Origin: Microbacterium algeriense
GTDB taxonomy: Bacteria; Actinomycetota; Actinomycetes; Actinomycetales; Microbacteriaceae
DNA: 64,000 bases
Assembly: GCF_008868005.1 (NCBI RefSeq)
Contig: NZ_WAAO01000001.1
Location: 372,001-436,000, forward strand
Direction: 5' to 3'
Shown here: positions 16,916-26,460 of the stretch, one piece after another
How the letters are laid out: each line of letters opens with the position of its first letter
Position numbering within the stretch: position 1 is the first letter of the stretch
The notes under the pieces: generated by a model
Told to the model about the DNA's origin: nothing
The model's input: only the letters and a program-made list of their open reading frames with translations
The model's database searches: none
Position numbers and translations under genes: made by a program

Positions 16916-17836
16916 TCAGACGAAGCGGACGGTGTGCTGCAGGCGGGTGCGCACGTCGAACAGCTCGTTGCCGCCGATCGACCGTGCACCGGGGACGCCC
17001 TGGCGCAGGACCATCGCGAGAGCGCTGCGGCGGACGACGACCACCGGCACCCCACCGCTGCTTCCGAGCGGGGTCACCGCCTGGGAGAGGTCGTCATCGG
17101 GCAGGACGACGATCGCTCCGCCGAACTTGACCCGCGCCGCCTTGGCGACGGCGCGCATGCGGGCGAGGGTCGCGGTGACCGGCGCCCTGGTGCCGACGCT
17201 CGGGCCCGTGATCTCGCCGCGCCGGAAGCCGACCACACCGCCGAAGTCCTCCGACATGATCCCGTACAGTCCGGACGGACTGAGCACCACGTGGTCCAGC
17301 TTGTCGTCGGGATCGGTGCTGATGGCGACGTCGTGCCACACCGTGAAGCCCATGCCGAGGTCGGAGACCGTGCGGGCGGTGGCCTCCTCGGCCAGGGCGT
17401 CCGCGAGAAGGCGGCGCAGCTCCCGCGGCGCTGATCGGACGAGCGCAGGGTCGTAGGGGTCGGGCACCTCGACGCCGCGGCCCGCCCATTCCCGTATGAG
17501 GGTCAGGTAGCGCTCGCGCCGCCACCCGCCGGGGTGTCCGTAGGAGCGCGCCCGTGGCCGGGTGTCGGTGCGCGCGGAGGGCGGACGCCACCCGCTCCAC
17601 TCGGCGCCGTCGTCGGAGCTCACGCCCGTGCGGCGGTCGTAGGCGGCGCGGCCGTCGGGGGTGCCGATCAGCTCCCACGCGCGCTGCACCTGGATGAACA
17701 CCGCCGCATCGCCGCCGGTGTCCGGGTGCGTCTGCCGGAGACGAAGGCGGTACGCGCGGCGCAGCTCGACGTCGTCCACGGAGGGGTCGACCTCGAGGAT
17801 CTCGTACGCCGAGGCCGAGAGCGGACTGTCGAACAT
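16916..17836 (-). CDS. J-domain protein with C-terminal NERD-like domain
   Basis: This 306-residue protein starts with a DnaJ-type J domain (YEILEVDPSVDDVELRRAY, with HPD in QTHPDTGG at about residue 37), so it can stimulate an Hsp70 ATPase. There is no G/F-rich region, zinc domain or client-binding domain. The C-terminal half carries a NERD-like segment (DKLDHVVLSPSGLYGI), a nuclease-related domain known from DNA-processing proteins. What the combination does is unknown. The ATG at 17836 has a strong GGAAGGAGAG ribosome site. The gene appears monocistronic, ending at the tandem repeats. Confidence 0.8.
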   Translation of the reverse strand: MFDSPLSASAYEILEVDPSVDDVELRRAYRLRLRQTHPDTGGDAAVFIQVQRAWELIGTPDGRAAYDRRTGVSSDDGAEWSGWRPPSARTDTRPRARSYGHPGGWRRERYLTLIREWAGRGVEVPDPYDPALVRSAPRELRRLLADALAEEATARTVSDLGMGFTVWHDVAISTDPDDKLDHVVLSPSGLYGIMSEDFGGVVGFRRGEITGPSVGTRAPVTATLARMRAVAKAARVKFGGAIVVLPDDDLSQAVTPLGSSGGVPVVVVRRSALAMVLRQGVPGARSIGGNELFDVRTRLQHTVRFV

Positions 17837-17891
17837 CGCTCTCCTTCCGACCGCGGCATCCAGGATATCCGGCGCTTCCTGAGGGTCGGCG

Positions 17892-18545
17892 TCACACGGG
17901 CAGGTCGACGATCCTCTCGATGCCGGGAACCGGGGTGAGCGATCCGGCCGATGCGGCGGCGAGATCGTCCGCGAGCCGGGGAAGCGCGGACTCGGGCACC
18001 CAGAGCTCCAGCACGACCGTCGCCGCATAGGTCGTCTCCCCGAGGGTCGCCCCGTGCGAGACGGCCCACTCGCGCAGCAGATTGTCGATACGACCGGCAC
18101 CGCCGTGCGGCACCTCGATCGTCACCTGGCGGAGGGCCGCCCGCCGGACGAGCGTCGCCCGGTCCAGCGCCTCGGACACGGCCGAGGAGTATGCGCGCAC
18201 GAGTCCTCCCGCCCCGAGCTTCACCCCGCCGAAGTAGCGGGTGACCACCGCGACGACGTCCGTCAGCTCCCGGCGGCGCAGCAACTCGAGCATCGGGATG
18301 CCGGCGGTGCCGGAGGGCTCGCCGTCGTCGGAGGAACGAGCCTGATCGCCCAGCAGCCCGGTCACCATGGCGGAGCAGTTGTGGTTCGCATCCCATGCCT
18401 GCTTGCGGATGCGCGCGATCACCGCTTCCGCCTCCTCGACCGACGAGACGGGGGCGATGCGGGTGAGGAAGCGCGATTTCCGGATGACGAGCTCGTGTTC
18501 CACGGCTGCCGCGATGGTGGCGGGGTAGACGCGGGCGGATGTCAC
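17892..18545 (-). CDS. YigZ/IMPACT-family protein
   Basis: This 217-residue protein has the UPF0029/IMPACT N-terminal domain: ELVIRKSRFLTRIAPV, then SDDGEPSGTAGIPML, VAVVTRYFGGVKLGAGGLVRAYS, and a C-terminal ferredoxin-like domain. Bacterial members (YigZ, YvyE) are conserved but poorly understood; eukaryotic IMPACT regulates Gcn2. The GTG at 18545 begins at the expected place for the family, and TATCGT seven bases upstream suggests a leaderless transcript. It is divergent from a sensor kinase gene. Confidence 0.88.
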   Translation of the reverse strand: MTSARVYPATIAAAVEHELVIRKSRFLTRIAPVSSVEEAEAVIARIRKQAWDANHNCSAMVTGLLGDQARSSDDGEPSGTAGIPMLELLRRRELTDVVAVVTRYFGGVKLGAGGLVRAYSSAVSEALDRATLVRRAALRQVTIEVPHGGAGRIDNLLREWAVSHGATLGETTYAATVVLELWVPESALPRLADDLAAASAGSLTPVPGIERIVDLPV

Positions 18546-18552
18546 CCGCCTC

Positions 18553-18558
18553 ACGATA
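18553..18558 (-). promoter_or_regulatory. Leaderless -10 box of the YigZ-family gene
   Basis: TATCGT on the minus strand ends seven bases before the GTG start. It fits the TAnnnT-spacer-start pattern seen at several other genes here. Confidence 0.45.
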
Positions 18559-18627
18559 CCCAGCGGCGGGTCGCGGATCGTCCGAAGGATGGACGCCGCC
18601 GCGCATGGGCAGGGGAAGAATGTGATC

Positions 18628-19884
18628 ATGCCGCACATCGAGCCGTCGAGACCGCCCCGCACGTGGGCGAGCCTGGTCGGGTCGATCCGCATCGGCCAGG
18701 CCGCCATCACGATGGTGCTGCTCGTGATCGGCGCCTGGCGCGCCGCCGTCGACGGCGTCCCGATCCCGGGGGTGCTGGCGATCGCGCTGGTGTTCCTCGG
18801 CTGGTACGGCGGGGGACTGCTCCTCAGCGAACGCACGGCGGACCGCCGGTTGGCGGCCGGATGGCTGCTGGGCCTCACGCTCATCTGGCTCGGCGCTGTC
18901 GTCGTGTCGCCCGAGTTCGTCTGGCTCGCGTTCTCGCTGTGGTTGCTCGCCGGGTTCGTCCTGCGACTGCGGTGGGCGCTGCTGCTCAGCGCCGCGATCC
19001 TCGCCGTCGTCGTCACCGCTCCGCTCGCGCACACCGGCGCGACGACCTACGCGAACGTGATCGGCCCGCTGGTCGGCGGCGTCTTCGCCCTGGGCATCTC
19101 GCGCGGATACCTGGTGCTGGTGCGCGACGGGCGGGAGCGGCGCCGGCTCATCGCCTCGCTCGTCGCGACACAGGAGGAGATGGCTGCTCTGCAGGATGAG
19201 CTGGCCCGCACGCAGCGCGCGTCGGGCGCGATCGAAGAGCGCACCAGGGTGTCGCGCGACATCCACGACACCGTCGCGCAGAGCCTGTCCTCGATCGGGA
19301 TGCTGGCTCGTTCCGCCCGGGAGTCGCACGACCCCGCACGGAGTGCGCGGGCGCTCGAGCAGATCGACGCGCTCGCCGGGGAAGGGCTGGCGGATGCGCG
19401 GCGCATCGTGCAGGCGCTGATGCCGGCGGAGCTCGAGTCCACGGCGCTCGGCGATGCACTCGCGCGCCTGCTGGCGCGCCTCGCGGAGGAGACGGGGATC
19501 AGGACGACCCTGCACGCCGACGACGAGCTGCCCGCCCTGGGTATCGATGCCGAGATCGCGCTGCTGCGGACCGCCCAGTCCGCTCTCGCGAACGTCCGCT
19601 CCCATGCGTCGGCCTCGCGTGTCGTGGTCACCCTTTCCGACGCCGGTGACACCGTGCGTCTCGACATCGTCGACGACGGGATCGGCTTCGATGTGCGGCG
19701 CTGGGACGCTCAAGGGGGAAGGGGCGGGGACGGCGGCGGCTACGGACTGCGTTCGATGCGTGCGCGTCTGCGAGAGCTCGGCGGTGGACTCGACGTCGAG
19801 AGCGCGCCGGGCGACGGCACCGCCCTCTCGGCCCACATCCCGCTCGGAGGCACGCGCGGTCACGGCGCCGGAGACGACGTATGA
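18628..19884 (+). CDS. NarL-type sensor histidine kinase
   Basis: This 418-residue membrane kinase has about five or six N-terminal transmembrane segments (to about residue 157), a short coiled segment, and a HisKA_3 dimerisation domain with the phospho-acceptor in SRDIHDTVAQ (His213). The HATPase domain follows, with DIVDDGIGFDV and GYGLRSMRARL. The start at ATG 18628 is chosen because AGGGGAAG lies about ten bases upstream; an in-frame ATG at 18589 lacks this. The stop overlaps the response regulator gene (ATGA). The signal is unknown; membrane or envelope stress would be typical of such kinases with no large extracytoplasmic domain. Confidence 0.92.
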   Translation: MPHIEPSRPPRTWASLVGSIRIGQAAITMVLLVIGAWRAAVDGVPIPGVLAIALVFLGWYGGGLLLSERTADRRLAAGWLLGLTLIWLGAVVVSPEFVWLAFSLWLLAGFVLRLRWALLLSAAILAVVVTAPLAHTGATTYANVIGPLVGGVFALGISRGYLVLVRDGRERRRLIASLVATQEEMAALQDELARTQRASGAIEERTRVSRDIHDTVAQSLSSIGMLARSARESHDPARSARALEQIDALAGEGLADARRIVQALMPAELESTALGDALARLLARLAEETGIRTTLHADDELPALGIDAEIALLRTAQSALANVRSHASASRVVVTLSDAGDTVRLDIVDDGIGFDVRRWDAQGGRGGDGGGYGLRSMRARLRELGGGLDVESAPGDGTALSAHIPLGGTRGHGAGDDV

Positions 19885-20504
19885 CTCCGATCAGCGTGCT
19901 CCTCGTCGACGATCACCCCATCGTCCGAGCGGGCGTCCGCTCGCTGTTCGACCAGCGGGACGACGTCCGTGTGGTCGGGGAGGCCGCCTCGGGGGAGGAG
20001 GCCGTCGCGCTCGCCAAGCACCTGCACCCGGACGTGGTGCTCTGCGACCTGCGGCTGGGAACGGGCCTGGACGGGGTGCAGACGACGGCGGTGCTGCGGA
20101 GCCTCGACCCGGCGCCGGCCGTGCTCATCCTGACGACCTTCGACCGCGACGCCGAGATCCTCGGGGCGATCGAGGCGGGAGCGGCCGGGTACCTGCTCAA
20201 GGACATCGCGCCCGAGGAGATCGTTCGAGCCGTCCGTCAGGCGGCCTCCGGGGGCCTGGTGCTGACGCCGGAGCTCAGCGATCGGATGGGGCGGGTCCTG
20301 CGCGCGCCGCGGGTGCGGCTGACCGACCGTGAACGGGACGTGCTGCGGCTGCTCGACACGGGTGCCTCCAACCGGGAGATCGCGAAGACGCTGTTCGTCA
20401 CCGAGGCGACCGTGAAGACGCACCTCGTGCACGTGTTCGAGAAGCTCGGAGCCGACAGCCGATCGCGCGCCATCGCGATCGCGCGCGAGACCGGTCTGCT
20501 CTGA
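19881..20504 (+). CDS. NarL/LuxR-type response regulator
   Basis: This 207-residue regulator has a receiver domain with the acidic pair DD at 10-11, phospho-acceptor Asp56 in LCDLRLG and the conserved lysine in YLLKDIAP. A LuxR-type helix-turn-helix follows (LTDRERDVLRLLDTGASN, TEATVKTHL). It is translationally coupled to the kinase gene by ATGA, so the two form one system. Target genes are not apparent; no transporter is adjacent. It converges on a gene on the other strand with 30 bp between stops. Confidence 0.94.
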   Translation: MTPISVLLVDDHPIVRAGVRSLFDQRDDVRVVGEAASGEEAVALAKHLHPDVVLCDLRLGTGLDGVQTTAVLRSLDPAPAVLILTTFDRDAEILGAIEAGAAGYLLKDIAPEEIVRAVRQAASGGLVLTPELSDRMGRVLRAPRVRLTDRERDVLRLLDTGASNREIAKTLFVTEATVKTHLVHVFEKLGADSRSRAIAIARETGLL

Positions 20505-20534
20505 GGCCGGTCCCTCCGGCGGAGCGGTGGCCGC

Positions 20535-21143
20535 TCAGCTCCAGAAGCGCTGCACGCGGGAGGCGAGCGCCCGCATCGCGGAGCCGTCGAGCACGACACG
20601 GCGCTCCTCCACGCCGAGCGCCGGCCACTGCATCACGAACTCGATCGGCCCTTCCGGCGGGAGGGGCCAGAGCCACAGGCGGTCCGTCGACGAGTAGCCC
20701 TGGGGTCCGCCGCCCGCGCCGCCGCTGTTGCGCGACAGGGTGTGGCCCTCCTGTTCCGCGGAGGGATCGTCGCCGCCGAAGAACGGAAACCCCTCGGCCA
20801 GCACCTTCTCGCCGTCGCCGAGCACGAGTCCGAACTGCAGCCGGCCGGCGGGATGCACGGGGCCGCCGAGCGGGCTGTGTCCCACGAAGTCCGCGCACAG
20901 ATCGTTCCACTCCCGCGCCGGCAGGCCCTTCCGACGCAGCCGCCCCTCCAACCGGAACTCGACACCGTCGCTGTAGACCGCGACCCCAAACAGGCCGAGG
21001 GCCAGGTGCTCGGTGGACGCCAGCGTCGCCGACACGGGAAGCAGCACGGGCAGTTCGTCGTCCGGCGCCTGCCACCACGGCTGCCGCTCCGAATCGGCCT
21101 CCTCGGGTTCGGGCAGGTCGGGGTCGGGTGGGAAGAAGGTCAT
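20535..21143 (-). CDS. Uncharacterised actinobacterial protein
   Basis: I do not recognise a characterised family. The 202-residue protein has a Pro/Glu-rich, disordered-looking N-terminus, then a compact beta-rich domain (HLALGLFGVAVYSDGVEFRLEGRL, LQFGLVLGDGEKVLAEGFPFFGG) and an aromatic C-terminal part (STDRLWLWPLPPEG). No signal peptide or membrane segment is seen. It has no obvious operon partner: a response regulator gene converges on it and a DUF2871-like gene diverges from it. Good codon usage and a clear ATG at 21143 support that it is real. Confidence 0.75.
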   Translation of the reverse strand: MTFFPPDPDLPEPEEADSERQPWWQAPDDELPVLLPVSATLASTEHLALGLFGVAVYSDGVEFRLEGRLRRKGLPAREWNDLCADFVGHSPLGGPVHPAGRLQFGLVLGDGEKVLAEGFPFFGGDDPSAEQEGHTLSRNSGGAGGGPQGYSSTDRLWLWPLPPEGPIEFVMQWPALGVEERRVVLDGSAMRALASRVQRFWS

Positions 21144-21264
21144 GCGGTCAGATCATCACACTTCCCGTGCGAACCACAAGGACCGGGGTCGCCATCTCAA
21201 CCGTTCGATGGATCCGCGGTGTCGCGCCTGCGCCGAGGCTGGAAGCACAAAGGAAAGGAACCCG

Positions 21265-21708
21265 ATGCGCAGGCTCTTCACCGCCGCGTTCGCCTCCATG
21301 CTCGTGGGCGTCGCCTCCGGACTCTTCTACCGGGAGTTCACCAAGATCAACGATTTCCCCGAAGGGCAGGCCACCCAGCTCGGTCTCGTGCACACGCACC
21401 TGCTCGTGCTGGGCTTCGTCGTGCTGCTGATCGTGCTGCTGCTGGAGAAGGCCTTCGCGCTCTCCGAGAGCCGCCTCTTCGGCTGGTTCTTCTGGACCTA
21501 CAACGCCGGACTGGTGCTCACCTCGGCGATGATGGTGTGGCACGGCTGTCTCACGGTGCTCGGGCTGGAGTCGTCCAAGATGATCGCCGGGATCGCGGGC
21601 ATGGGTCACATCCTGCTCAGCGCCGGAATGGTGATGCTGTTTCTGATGCTCCGCACCCGCATCACAGCCGCCGAGCGGACCGATCTGCTCCCGGCTGCCG
21701 TGGCATGA
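21265..21708 (+). CDS. DUF2871-like membrane protein
   Basis: This 147-residue protein has about four transmembrane helices and resembles DUF2871, a family of unknown function. Two histidines within membrane segments (LVHTHLLVLGF and MGHILLSAG) recall haem-linked membrane proteins, but this is only suggestive. The ATG at 21265 is chosen because of an AAAGGAAAGGAA ribosome site. The gene stands alone, and its stop lies in a hairpin shared with the convergent ATPase gene. Confidence 0.75.
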   Translation: MRRLFTAAFASMLVGVASGLFYREFTKINDFPEGQATQLGLVHTHLLVLGFVVLLIVLLLEKAFALSESRLFGWFFWTYNAGLVLTSAMMVWHGCLTVLGLESSKMIAGIAGMGHILLSAGMVMLFLMLRTRITAAERTDLLPAAVA

Positions 21709-21733
21709 CCCGTCCGCGCCGCGCGGCGGGTCA
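21706..21733. terminator. Bidirectional hairpin between convergent genes
   Basis: TGACCCG (21706-21712) pairs with CGGGTCA (21727-21733), enclosing a second stem CCGCG-CCG-CGCGG. Both stop codons are part of the outer stem. No T-tract is present. Confidence 0.6.
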
Positions 21734-22507
21734 GCCGCGCGGCGGCGCGCTCGGCCCGCGGTAGGTTCCGATGATCGCGGCGATGAGGTCGGAGTACGCG
21801 GCGTCCTGACTCTGGAACGAGCCGTTGTTGCGGCCGTGCCGGAGCACCTCGACGCGGTCGGAGACCGCCTGCACGTCGGCGATGTTGTGGCTGATGAAGA
21901 CGACGCCGAGGCCGAGCTCGCGCAGCTGCTCGATGTGGGTGAGCACGTCGGCGGTCTGCGCGACGCTCAGGGACGCCGTCGGCTCGTCCAGCACCACGAG
22001 ACGCGGTCGGCTGATGAGGGTCCTGGCGATGGCGACGGCCTGCCGCTGCCCGCCGGAGAGCGAGTTCAGCGGGGAGCGGATCGAGGGGATGTTGGCGGCG
22101 AGATCGCTCAGCGCCTGTTTCGTCGCCTGTTCCATCTCCGGCTCGCGCAGCATCCCCTTGGCGGTGCGCAGCTCGCGGCCGAGGAAGACGTTCGCGGTGA
22201 CGTCGAGGTTCTCGCACACGGCGAGGTCCTGGAACACGGTGGCGATGCCGAGCCGATTCGCCTCGGCGGGGGAGGAGATCTCGACCTGCTCTCCGTTGAT
22301 GCGGATCTCCCCGGAGGTGGGATCCAGGGCGCCGGCGATGATCTTCGCGAGGGTCGACTTGCCGGCCGCGTTGTCGCCCACCAGGCCGACGACCTCGCGG
22401 GCATTGACGGTGAAGTCGACATCCGTGAGCGCCTCGACGGCGCCGAAGCGCTTGGTGACGCCGCGCAGGGTGAGCAGGGGCTCGGCTTGCGATGCGGTGA
22501 AGCTCAT
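21731..22507 (-). CDS. Single-domain sugar ABC ATPase (RbsA/XylG-like)
   Basis: This 258-residue protein is one complete ATPase domain of the CUT2 class: Walker A GDNAAGKST, LSGGQRQAVAIAR, Walker B LVVLDEPTASL and the switch histidine in FISHN. CUT2 systems normally use one double-domain ATPase, which this locus already has at 24896-26437, so the extra single-domain copy is odd. Its ATG at 22507 overlaps the stop of the ROK regulator gene (ATGA), so it is co-expressed with the regulator. It could energise the same permease under other conditions, or serve an orphan permease elsewhere. Confidence 0.9.
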   Translation of the reverse strand: MSFTASQAEPLLTLRGVTKRFGAVEALTDVDFTVNAREVVGLVGDNAAGKSTLAKIIAGALDPTSGEIRINGEQVEISSPAEANRLGIATVFQDLAVCENLDVTANVFLGRELRTAKGMLREPEMEQATKQALSDLAANIPSIRSPLNSLSGGQRQAVAIARTLISRPRLVVLDEPTASLSVAQTADVLTHIEQLRELGLGVVFISHNIADVQAVSDRVEVLRHGRNNGSFQSQDAAYSDLIAAIIGTYRGPSAPPRG

Positions 22508-23682
22508 GAGCGGTCCTCGAGGAGCCGGGACGGGTCGGTCGACTGCAGGATGTGGATGGTCGCCCCCACGAGCACCGCGTCCTTCCCGAAGGAGGACGGG
22601 ACCGGATCCCGGCGGGGCGAGCGGCCCTGGGGAGCGGTGTCGCGCAACGCGCTGGTGAAGGGGAGCAAGAAGATGGGTCCCGCCTCGGTCAGCTCCCCGC
22701 CGACCGTGATCACCTCGGGGGCGAGGGCCTGGTGCACACCGGCGACGACCCGTCCGAGCGCCGTCGCGGCATCGGCGACCACGCGGGCGCAGCCGGGGTC
22801 GCCCTCGGCTGCGCGGGCGATCACGTCCTTGAACGTGACCTGCCCGTAGGTGGCTCGCAGCGGTGCCGTGATGGCGTCGGCACCGACGACCGTCTCCAGA
22901 CAGCCGCGCTGACCGCACGCGCAGATCGAGCCGGTCGGGTCGACCTGGACGTGGCCGATCTCGCCCGCCGTGCCCGACCGCCCGCGGTACAGCCGCGAGC
23001 CGAGGACCACGCCGGCGCTCGCCGTGTAGGACGCATGGACGAACAGGCTGTCCGCGACGTCTCGCGCGGTGCCGAGCGTCGCTTCGGCCAGCGCGGCGAG
23101 GTTGGCGTCCTTCTCGACGAGCACGGGGCAGCCGAGGCGCTGCTCGACGACCTGGGCGACCGGCTGGCTCTCCCAGCGGCGCATCACGCCCGGGTAGGCG
23201 ATGAGCCCCGATGCGGGATCCACCGGCGCGGGCACCCCGATGCAGACGCCGATCAGGTCGTCGGCATCGGCCGCGATCATGCCGAGCATGTCGATCAGCA
23301 GCAGGGTGATGCGGTCGAGCACGGTGTCTTCGGCATGGTCGGCCGGCAGGGGCATCGAGCGGTCGGCCAGCACGTCCTGACCGACGTCCGTGAGCCGCAC
23401 CTTCATGCTGCGGCTGCCGATCTGCACCGCCGCGACGAGCCCCGCCCTCCGCGCGATCGTGACCAGCTGGGCGCGTCGGCCGCTCCGCGACGTCGGCCGG
23501 GTCTCCACGAGCCCTGACAGCGACAGCTCTTTGACGATGGCGGAGACCGTCGCGGTCGAGAGGCTGGTCGCTTCGGCGAGCTCGACCTGGGTGAGCCCGC
23601 CGAAGCGCTTCACGGCGTCGACGATCTTCGCGGTGTTGGCCTCGCGCAACCCCGACTGGGAACCGCTGGCCCATCTGCTCAT
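22504..23682 (-). CDS. ROK-family transcriptional repressor (XylR-like)
   Basis: This 392-residue regulator has an N-terminal winged helix (GGLTQVELAEATSLSTATVSAIV) joined to a ROK sugar-binding domain with EKDANLAALAEA, GEIGHVQVDP and the complete zinc motif CACGQRGCLE. It sits inside a pentose-type ABC locus and probably senses that sugar. A TAGGCT box six bases before the ATG points to its own leaderless promoter, although it can also be read through from the upstream permease gene (38 bp gap). Candidate operators are the matching palindromes at 27746-27772 and 27871-27883. Confidence 0.9.
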   Translation of the reverse strand: MSRWASGSQSGLREANTAKIVDAVKRFGGLTQVELAEATSLSTATVSAIVKELSLSGLVETRPTSRSGRRAQLVTIARRAGLVAAVQIGSRSMKVRLTDVGQDVLADRSMPLPADHAEDTVLDRITLLLIDMLGMIAADADDLIGVCIGVPAPVDPASGLIAYPGVMRRWESQPVAQVVEQRLGCPVLVEKDANLAALAEATLGTARDVADSLFVHASYTASAGVVLGSRLYRGRSGTAGEIGHVQVDPTGSICACGQRGCLETVVGADAITAPLRATYGQVTFKDVIARAAEGDPGCARVVADAATALGRVVAGVHQALAPEVITVGGELTEAGPIFLLPFTSALRDTAPQGRSPRRDPVPSSFGKDAVLVGATIHILQSTDPSRLLEDRS

Positions 23683-23688
23683 AGCGGG

Positions 23689-23694
23689 AGCCTA
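23689..23694 (-). promoter_or_regulatory. Leaderless -10 box of the ROK repressor gene
   Basis: TAGGCT on the minus strand ends six bases before the ATG at 23682. It gives the repressor a promoter inside the transporter operon. Confidence 0.5.
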
Positions 23695-23720
23695 CCGCGC
23701 GGTTGTCGTGTCGATCCGGG

Positions 23721-24899
23721 TCAACGGGCGGCGCCCGTGCGCCGCTTGTTCCAGACGTCGAACGCCACCGCGATCAGCAGCACGAGTCCCTTCACGACCT
23801 GCTGCGTCGCCTGGTCGAGACCCATGAGCTGCATGCCGTTGCTCATCACGGCCATGATCAGACCGCCGACGATCGCGCCGCCGACGCGGCCGACGCCGCC
23901 GGTGACCGCCGCGCCGCCGATGAAGCACGCCGCGATCGCATCGAGCTCGAACATGTTCCCCGCGCCCGGCTGTGCGCCGTTGGTGCGCGAGGAGAACACG
24001 ACGCCCGCGATTCCGGCGAGCAGACCCATGTTGACGAAGATCCAGAAGTTCACCCGGCGCACGTTGACGCCGCTGAGCAGCGCCGCGTGCAGGTTGCCGC
24101 CGATCGCGTACACGTGGCGGCCGAAGACGCTCTTCTGCGTGATGACGGAGTACGCGATGATCAGCACGGCCAGGAGGATCAGCACGAACGGCAGGCCACG
24201 GCTCGTCGACAGCTGATAGCCGAACCACATCACGACGGCGGCGATCGCCACGATCTTCAGGATGAACCAGGGCAGCGCCTCCACGGACTGCTGGTGCGAG
24301 ATCTTCGACCGACGACCGCGGACCTGCCACACCGCGTATCCGACGACGCCGATGGCGAAGATGACGAGGGTGAACACATCGACCCCGTAGCCGCCGAGCA
24401 GCCCGTTGAAGAAGCCGTTGGCTATCGCGTAGTACGTGCCGCCGAACGGAGAGAGCGACACATTGCTGAGCACAATGAACGTGAGCCCCCGGAACAGGAG
24501 CATGCCCGCGAGCGTCACGATGAACGCCGGGATCCCGACGTAGGCGACCCAGAACCCCTGCCAGGCCCCGACGAGCAGGCCGACGACGAGCGCGGCGATC
24601 ACACCCACCCACCAGGGCTGCTGCATGCGGATCACGAGCACAGCCGCGGTGGCGCCGGTGAGCGCGACGACCGAGCCGACCGACAGGTCGATGTGCCCGG
24701 CGATGATCACGATCACCATGCCGATCGCGAGGATCAGGATGTACGAGTACTGCAGCACGATGTTGGTGAGGTTGCCCGCCGACAGGAAGGCGGGGTTCAG
24801 GATCGCGAAGAACGCGACGATCGCGACGAAGGCGACGAGGATGCCGCTCTGACGCAGATTCCGCGTGGCGAGGGTGAACAGGTTGGTGACGCCGTTCAT
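23721..24899 (-). CDS. CUT2 sugar ABC permease (XylH/MmsB-like)
   Basis: This 392-residue permease has around ten hydrophobic segments and the CUT2 signature [17 protein letters not shown], followed by [18 protein letters not shown] and the late [18 protein letters not shown]. It forms the membrane channel for a monosaccharide, probably xylose, arabinose or galactose; XylH/GguB/MmsB members look alike. Its ATG at 24899 overlaps the stop of the double ATPase gene (ATGA). With the ATPase and the binding protein it makes a complete importer. Confidence 0.93.
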   Translation of the reverse strand: MNGVTNLFTLATRNLRQSGILVAFVAIVAFFAILNPAFLSAGNLTNIVLQYSYILILAIGMVIVIIAGHIDLSVGSVVALTGATAAVLVIRMQQPWWVGVIAALVVGLLVGAWQGFWVAYVGIPAFIVTLAGMLLFRGLTFIVLSNVSLSPFGGTYYAIANGFFNGLLGGYGVDVFTLVIFAIGVVGYAVWQVRGRRSKISHQQSVEALPWFILKIVAIAAVVMWFGYQLSTSRGLPFVLILLAVLIIAYSVITQKSVFGRHVYAIGGNLHAALLSGVNVRRVNFWIFVNMGLLAGIAGVVFSSRTNGAQPGAGNMFELDAIAACFIGGAAVTGGVGRVGGAIVGGLIMAVMSNGMQLMGLDQATQQVVKGLVLLIAVAFDVWNKRRTGAAR

Positions 24900-26437
24900 G
24901 GTGCGGTCGTCCTTTCGACGGTCATGAGGTGCATGAGTTTCTCCTGCGTGGCCTCGGCGGCGGGGAGCTCCCCGGTGATCCGACCGAAGGCGAGGGTGTA
25001 GATGCGGTCGCAGATGCCGAGGAGCTCCGGCAGCTCGGACGAGATCACCAGCACGCCCTTCCCCTCGGCGACGAGGCGGTTGATGATCGTGTAGATCTCG
25101 TACTTCGCGCCGACGTCGATGCCGCGGGTGGGCTCGTCGAGGATCAGCACCTCGGGCTCCGTCTGGATCCACTTGCTGAGCACGACCTTCTGCTGGTTGC
25201 CTCCGGAGAGGTTCCCCACCAGCTGCAGCACCGTCGGCGACTTGATGTTCATCTCGGCCCGGTAGCGCTCGGCGATCTCGAGCTCCCGGTGCGCGTTGAT
25301 CCACCCGCCGGGGCTGATCATCCGCAGCGACGCCATCGTGATGTTGTGCCGGATGTCGTCGATGAGGTTGAGGCCGAACTTCTTGCGGTCCTCCGTCGCA
25401 TACGCGATCCCGGCGCGGATGGCGGCGCTGGTGGTGGAGGTGTCGACCTCCTTGCCATGCATGAGCACGCGGCCTCGTGCGCCGCGGCCGTAGGTGCGCC
25501 CGAAGACGCTCATCGCCAGCTCCGTGCGTCCGGCGCCCATGAGCCCGGCGATGCCGACGACCTCGCCGGCGCGGACGGTGAGGGTCGCACCGTCGACCAT
25601 GACGCGGCCGGGTTGCGTGGGGTGGTGCACGGTCCAGTCCTCGATGCGCAGCACCTCCTCTCCGATGTCCGGGGTGCGCTCGGGGAACCGGTGGGCGAGG
25701 TCGCGGCCGACCATGCCGCGGATGATCCGGTCCTGCGTGGACTCCGGATCGCGCATGTCGAGCGTCTCGATCGTTCGACCGTCCCGGATGATCGTCGTGC
25801 GGTCGGCGATCGCGGCGATCTCGTTCAGCTTGTGCGAGATGATGATCGACGTCATCCCGTCGTCGCGCAAGCGTCGGAGCAGGTCGAGCAGATGCGCCGA
25901 ATCGGTGTCGTTGAGCGCGGCGGTCGGCTCGTCGAGGATCAGCAGGCGCACGCTTTTCGACAGCGCCTTGGCGATCTCGACGAGTTGCTGCTTGCCCACG
26001 CCGAGCTGGCCGACGGGCGTGGTCGGGTTCTCGTCGAGGCCCACCTGCGCGAGCAGGGCGGAGGCCTCGGCGTTCGCGCGGTCCCAGTCGATCAGACCTC
26101 CCGTGCCGCGGCGCTCGTTGCCGAGGAAGATGTTCTCCGCGACGCTGAGGTGCGGGATCAGCGCCAGCTCCTGGTGGATGATCACGATCCCCACGCGCTC
26201 GGAGTCGGCGATCGACGAGAACGTCGCCTCCTCGCCTTCGTAGATGATCTCGCCCTCGTAGGTGCCGTGCGGGTACACGCCGGAGAGCACCTTCATCAGG
26301 GTGGACTTGCCCGCGCCGTTCTCGCCGCAGATCGCGAGGATCTCGCCGCGCTGCACGTCGAGGCTGACGCCCTGGAGCGCCTTCACCCCGGGGAAGCTCT
26401 TCTCGATCTCCCGCATCTGCAGAACCGGTGTCGTCAT
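24896..26437 (-). CDS. CUT2 sugar ABC ATPase with two nucleotide-binding domains (XylG/MmsA-like)
   Basis: This 513-residue protein has two ABC domains. The first has Walker [10 protein letters not shown], a degenerate signature LGVGKQQ and Walker [12 protein letters not shown]; the second has a degenerate Walker A (GLMGAGRTE), LSGGNQQK and [13 protein letters not shown]. This asymmetry is normal for RbsA-type ATPases. It drives the CUT2 importer encoded here. The ATG at 26437 lies 65 bp after the binding-protein gene, and a strong hairpin in that gap probably sets a lower expression level for the ATPase and permease. Confidence 0.94.
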   Translation of the reverse strand: MTTPVLQMREIEKSFPGVKALQGVSLDVQRGEILAICGENGAGKSTLMKVLSGVYPHGTYEGEIIYEGEEATFSSIADSERVGIVIIHQELALIPHLSVAENIFLGNERRGTGGLIDWDRANAEASALLAQVGLDENPTTPVGQLGVGKQQLVEIAKALSKSVRLLILDEPTAALNDTDSAHLLDLLRRLRDDGMTSIIISHKLNEIAAIADRTTIIRDGRTIETLDMRDPESTQDRIIRGMVGRDLAHRFPERTPDIGEEVLRIEDWTVHHPTQPGRVMVDGATLTVRAGEVVGIAGLMGAGRTELAMSVFGRTYGRGARGRVLMHGKEVDTSTTSAAIRAGIAYATEDRKKFGLNLIDDIRHNITMASLRMISPGGWINAHRELEIAERYRAEMNIKSPTVLQLVGNLSGGNQQKVVLSKWIQTEPEVLILDEPTRGIDVGAKYEIYTIINRLVAEGKGVLVISSELPELLGICDRIYTLAFGRITGELPAAEATQEKLMHLMTVERTTAP

Positions 26438-26460
26438 GAACCGATGTCCTTCCGTCAAGA

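Noticed and set aside
20502..20537. Stop codons of convergent genes pairing with each other as a possible special signal
   Set aside because: TGA on one strand and TGA on the other are always complementary, so pairing by itself is trivial. Only junctions with clearly extended arms were kept; here the arm is short and bulged.
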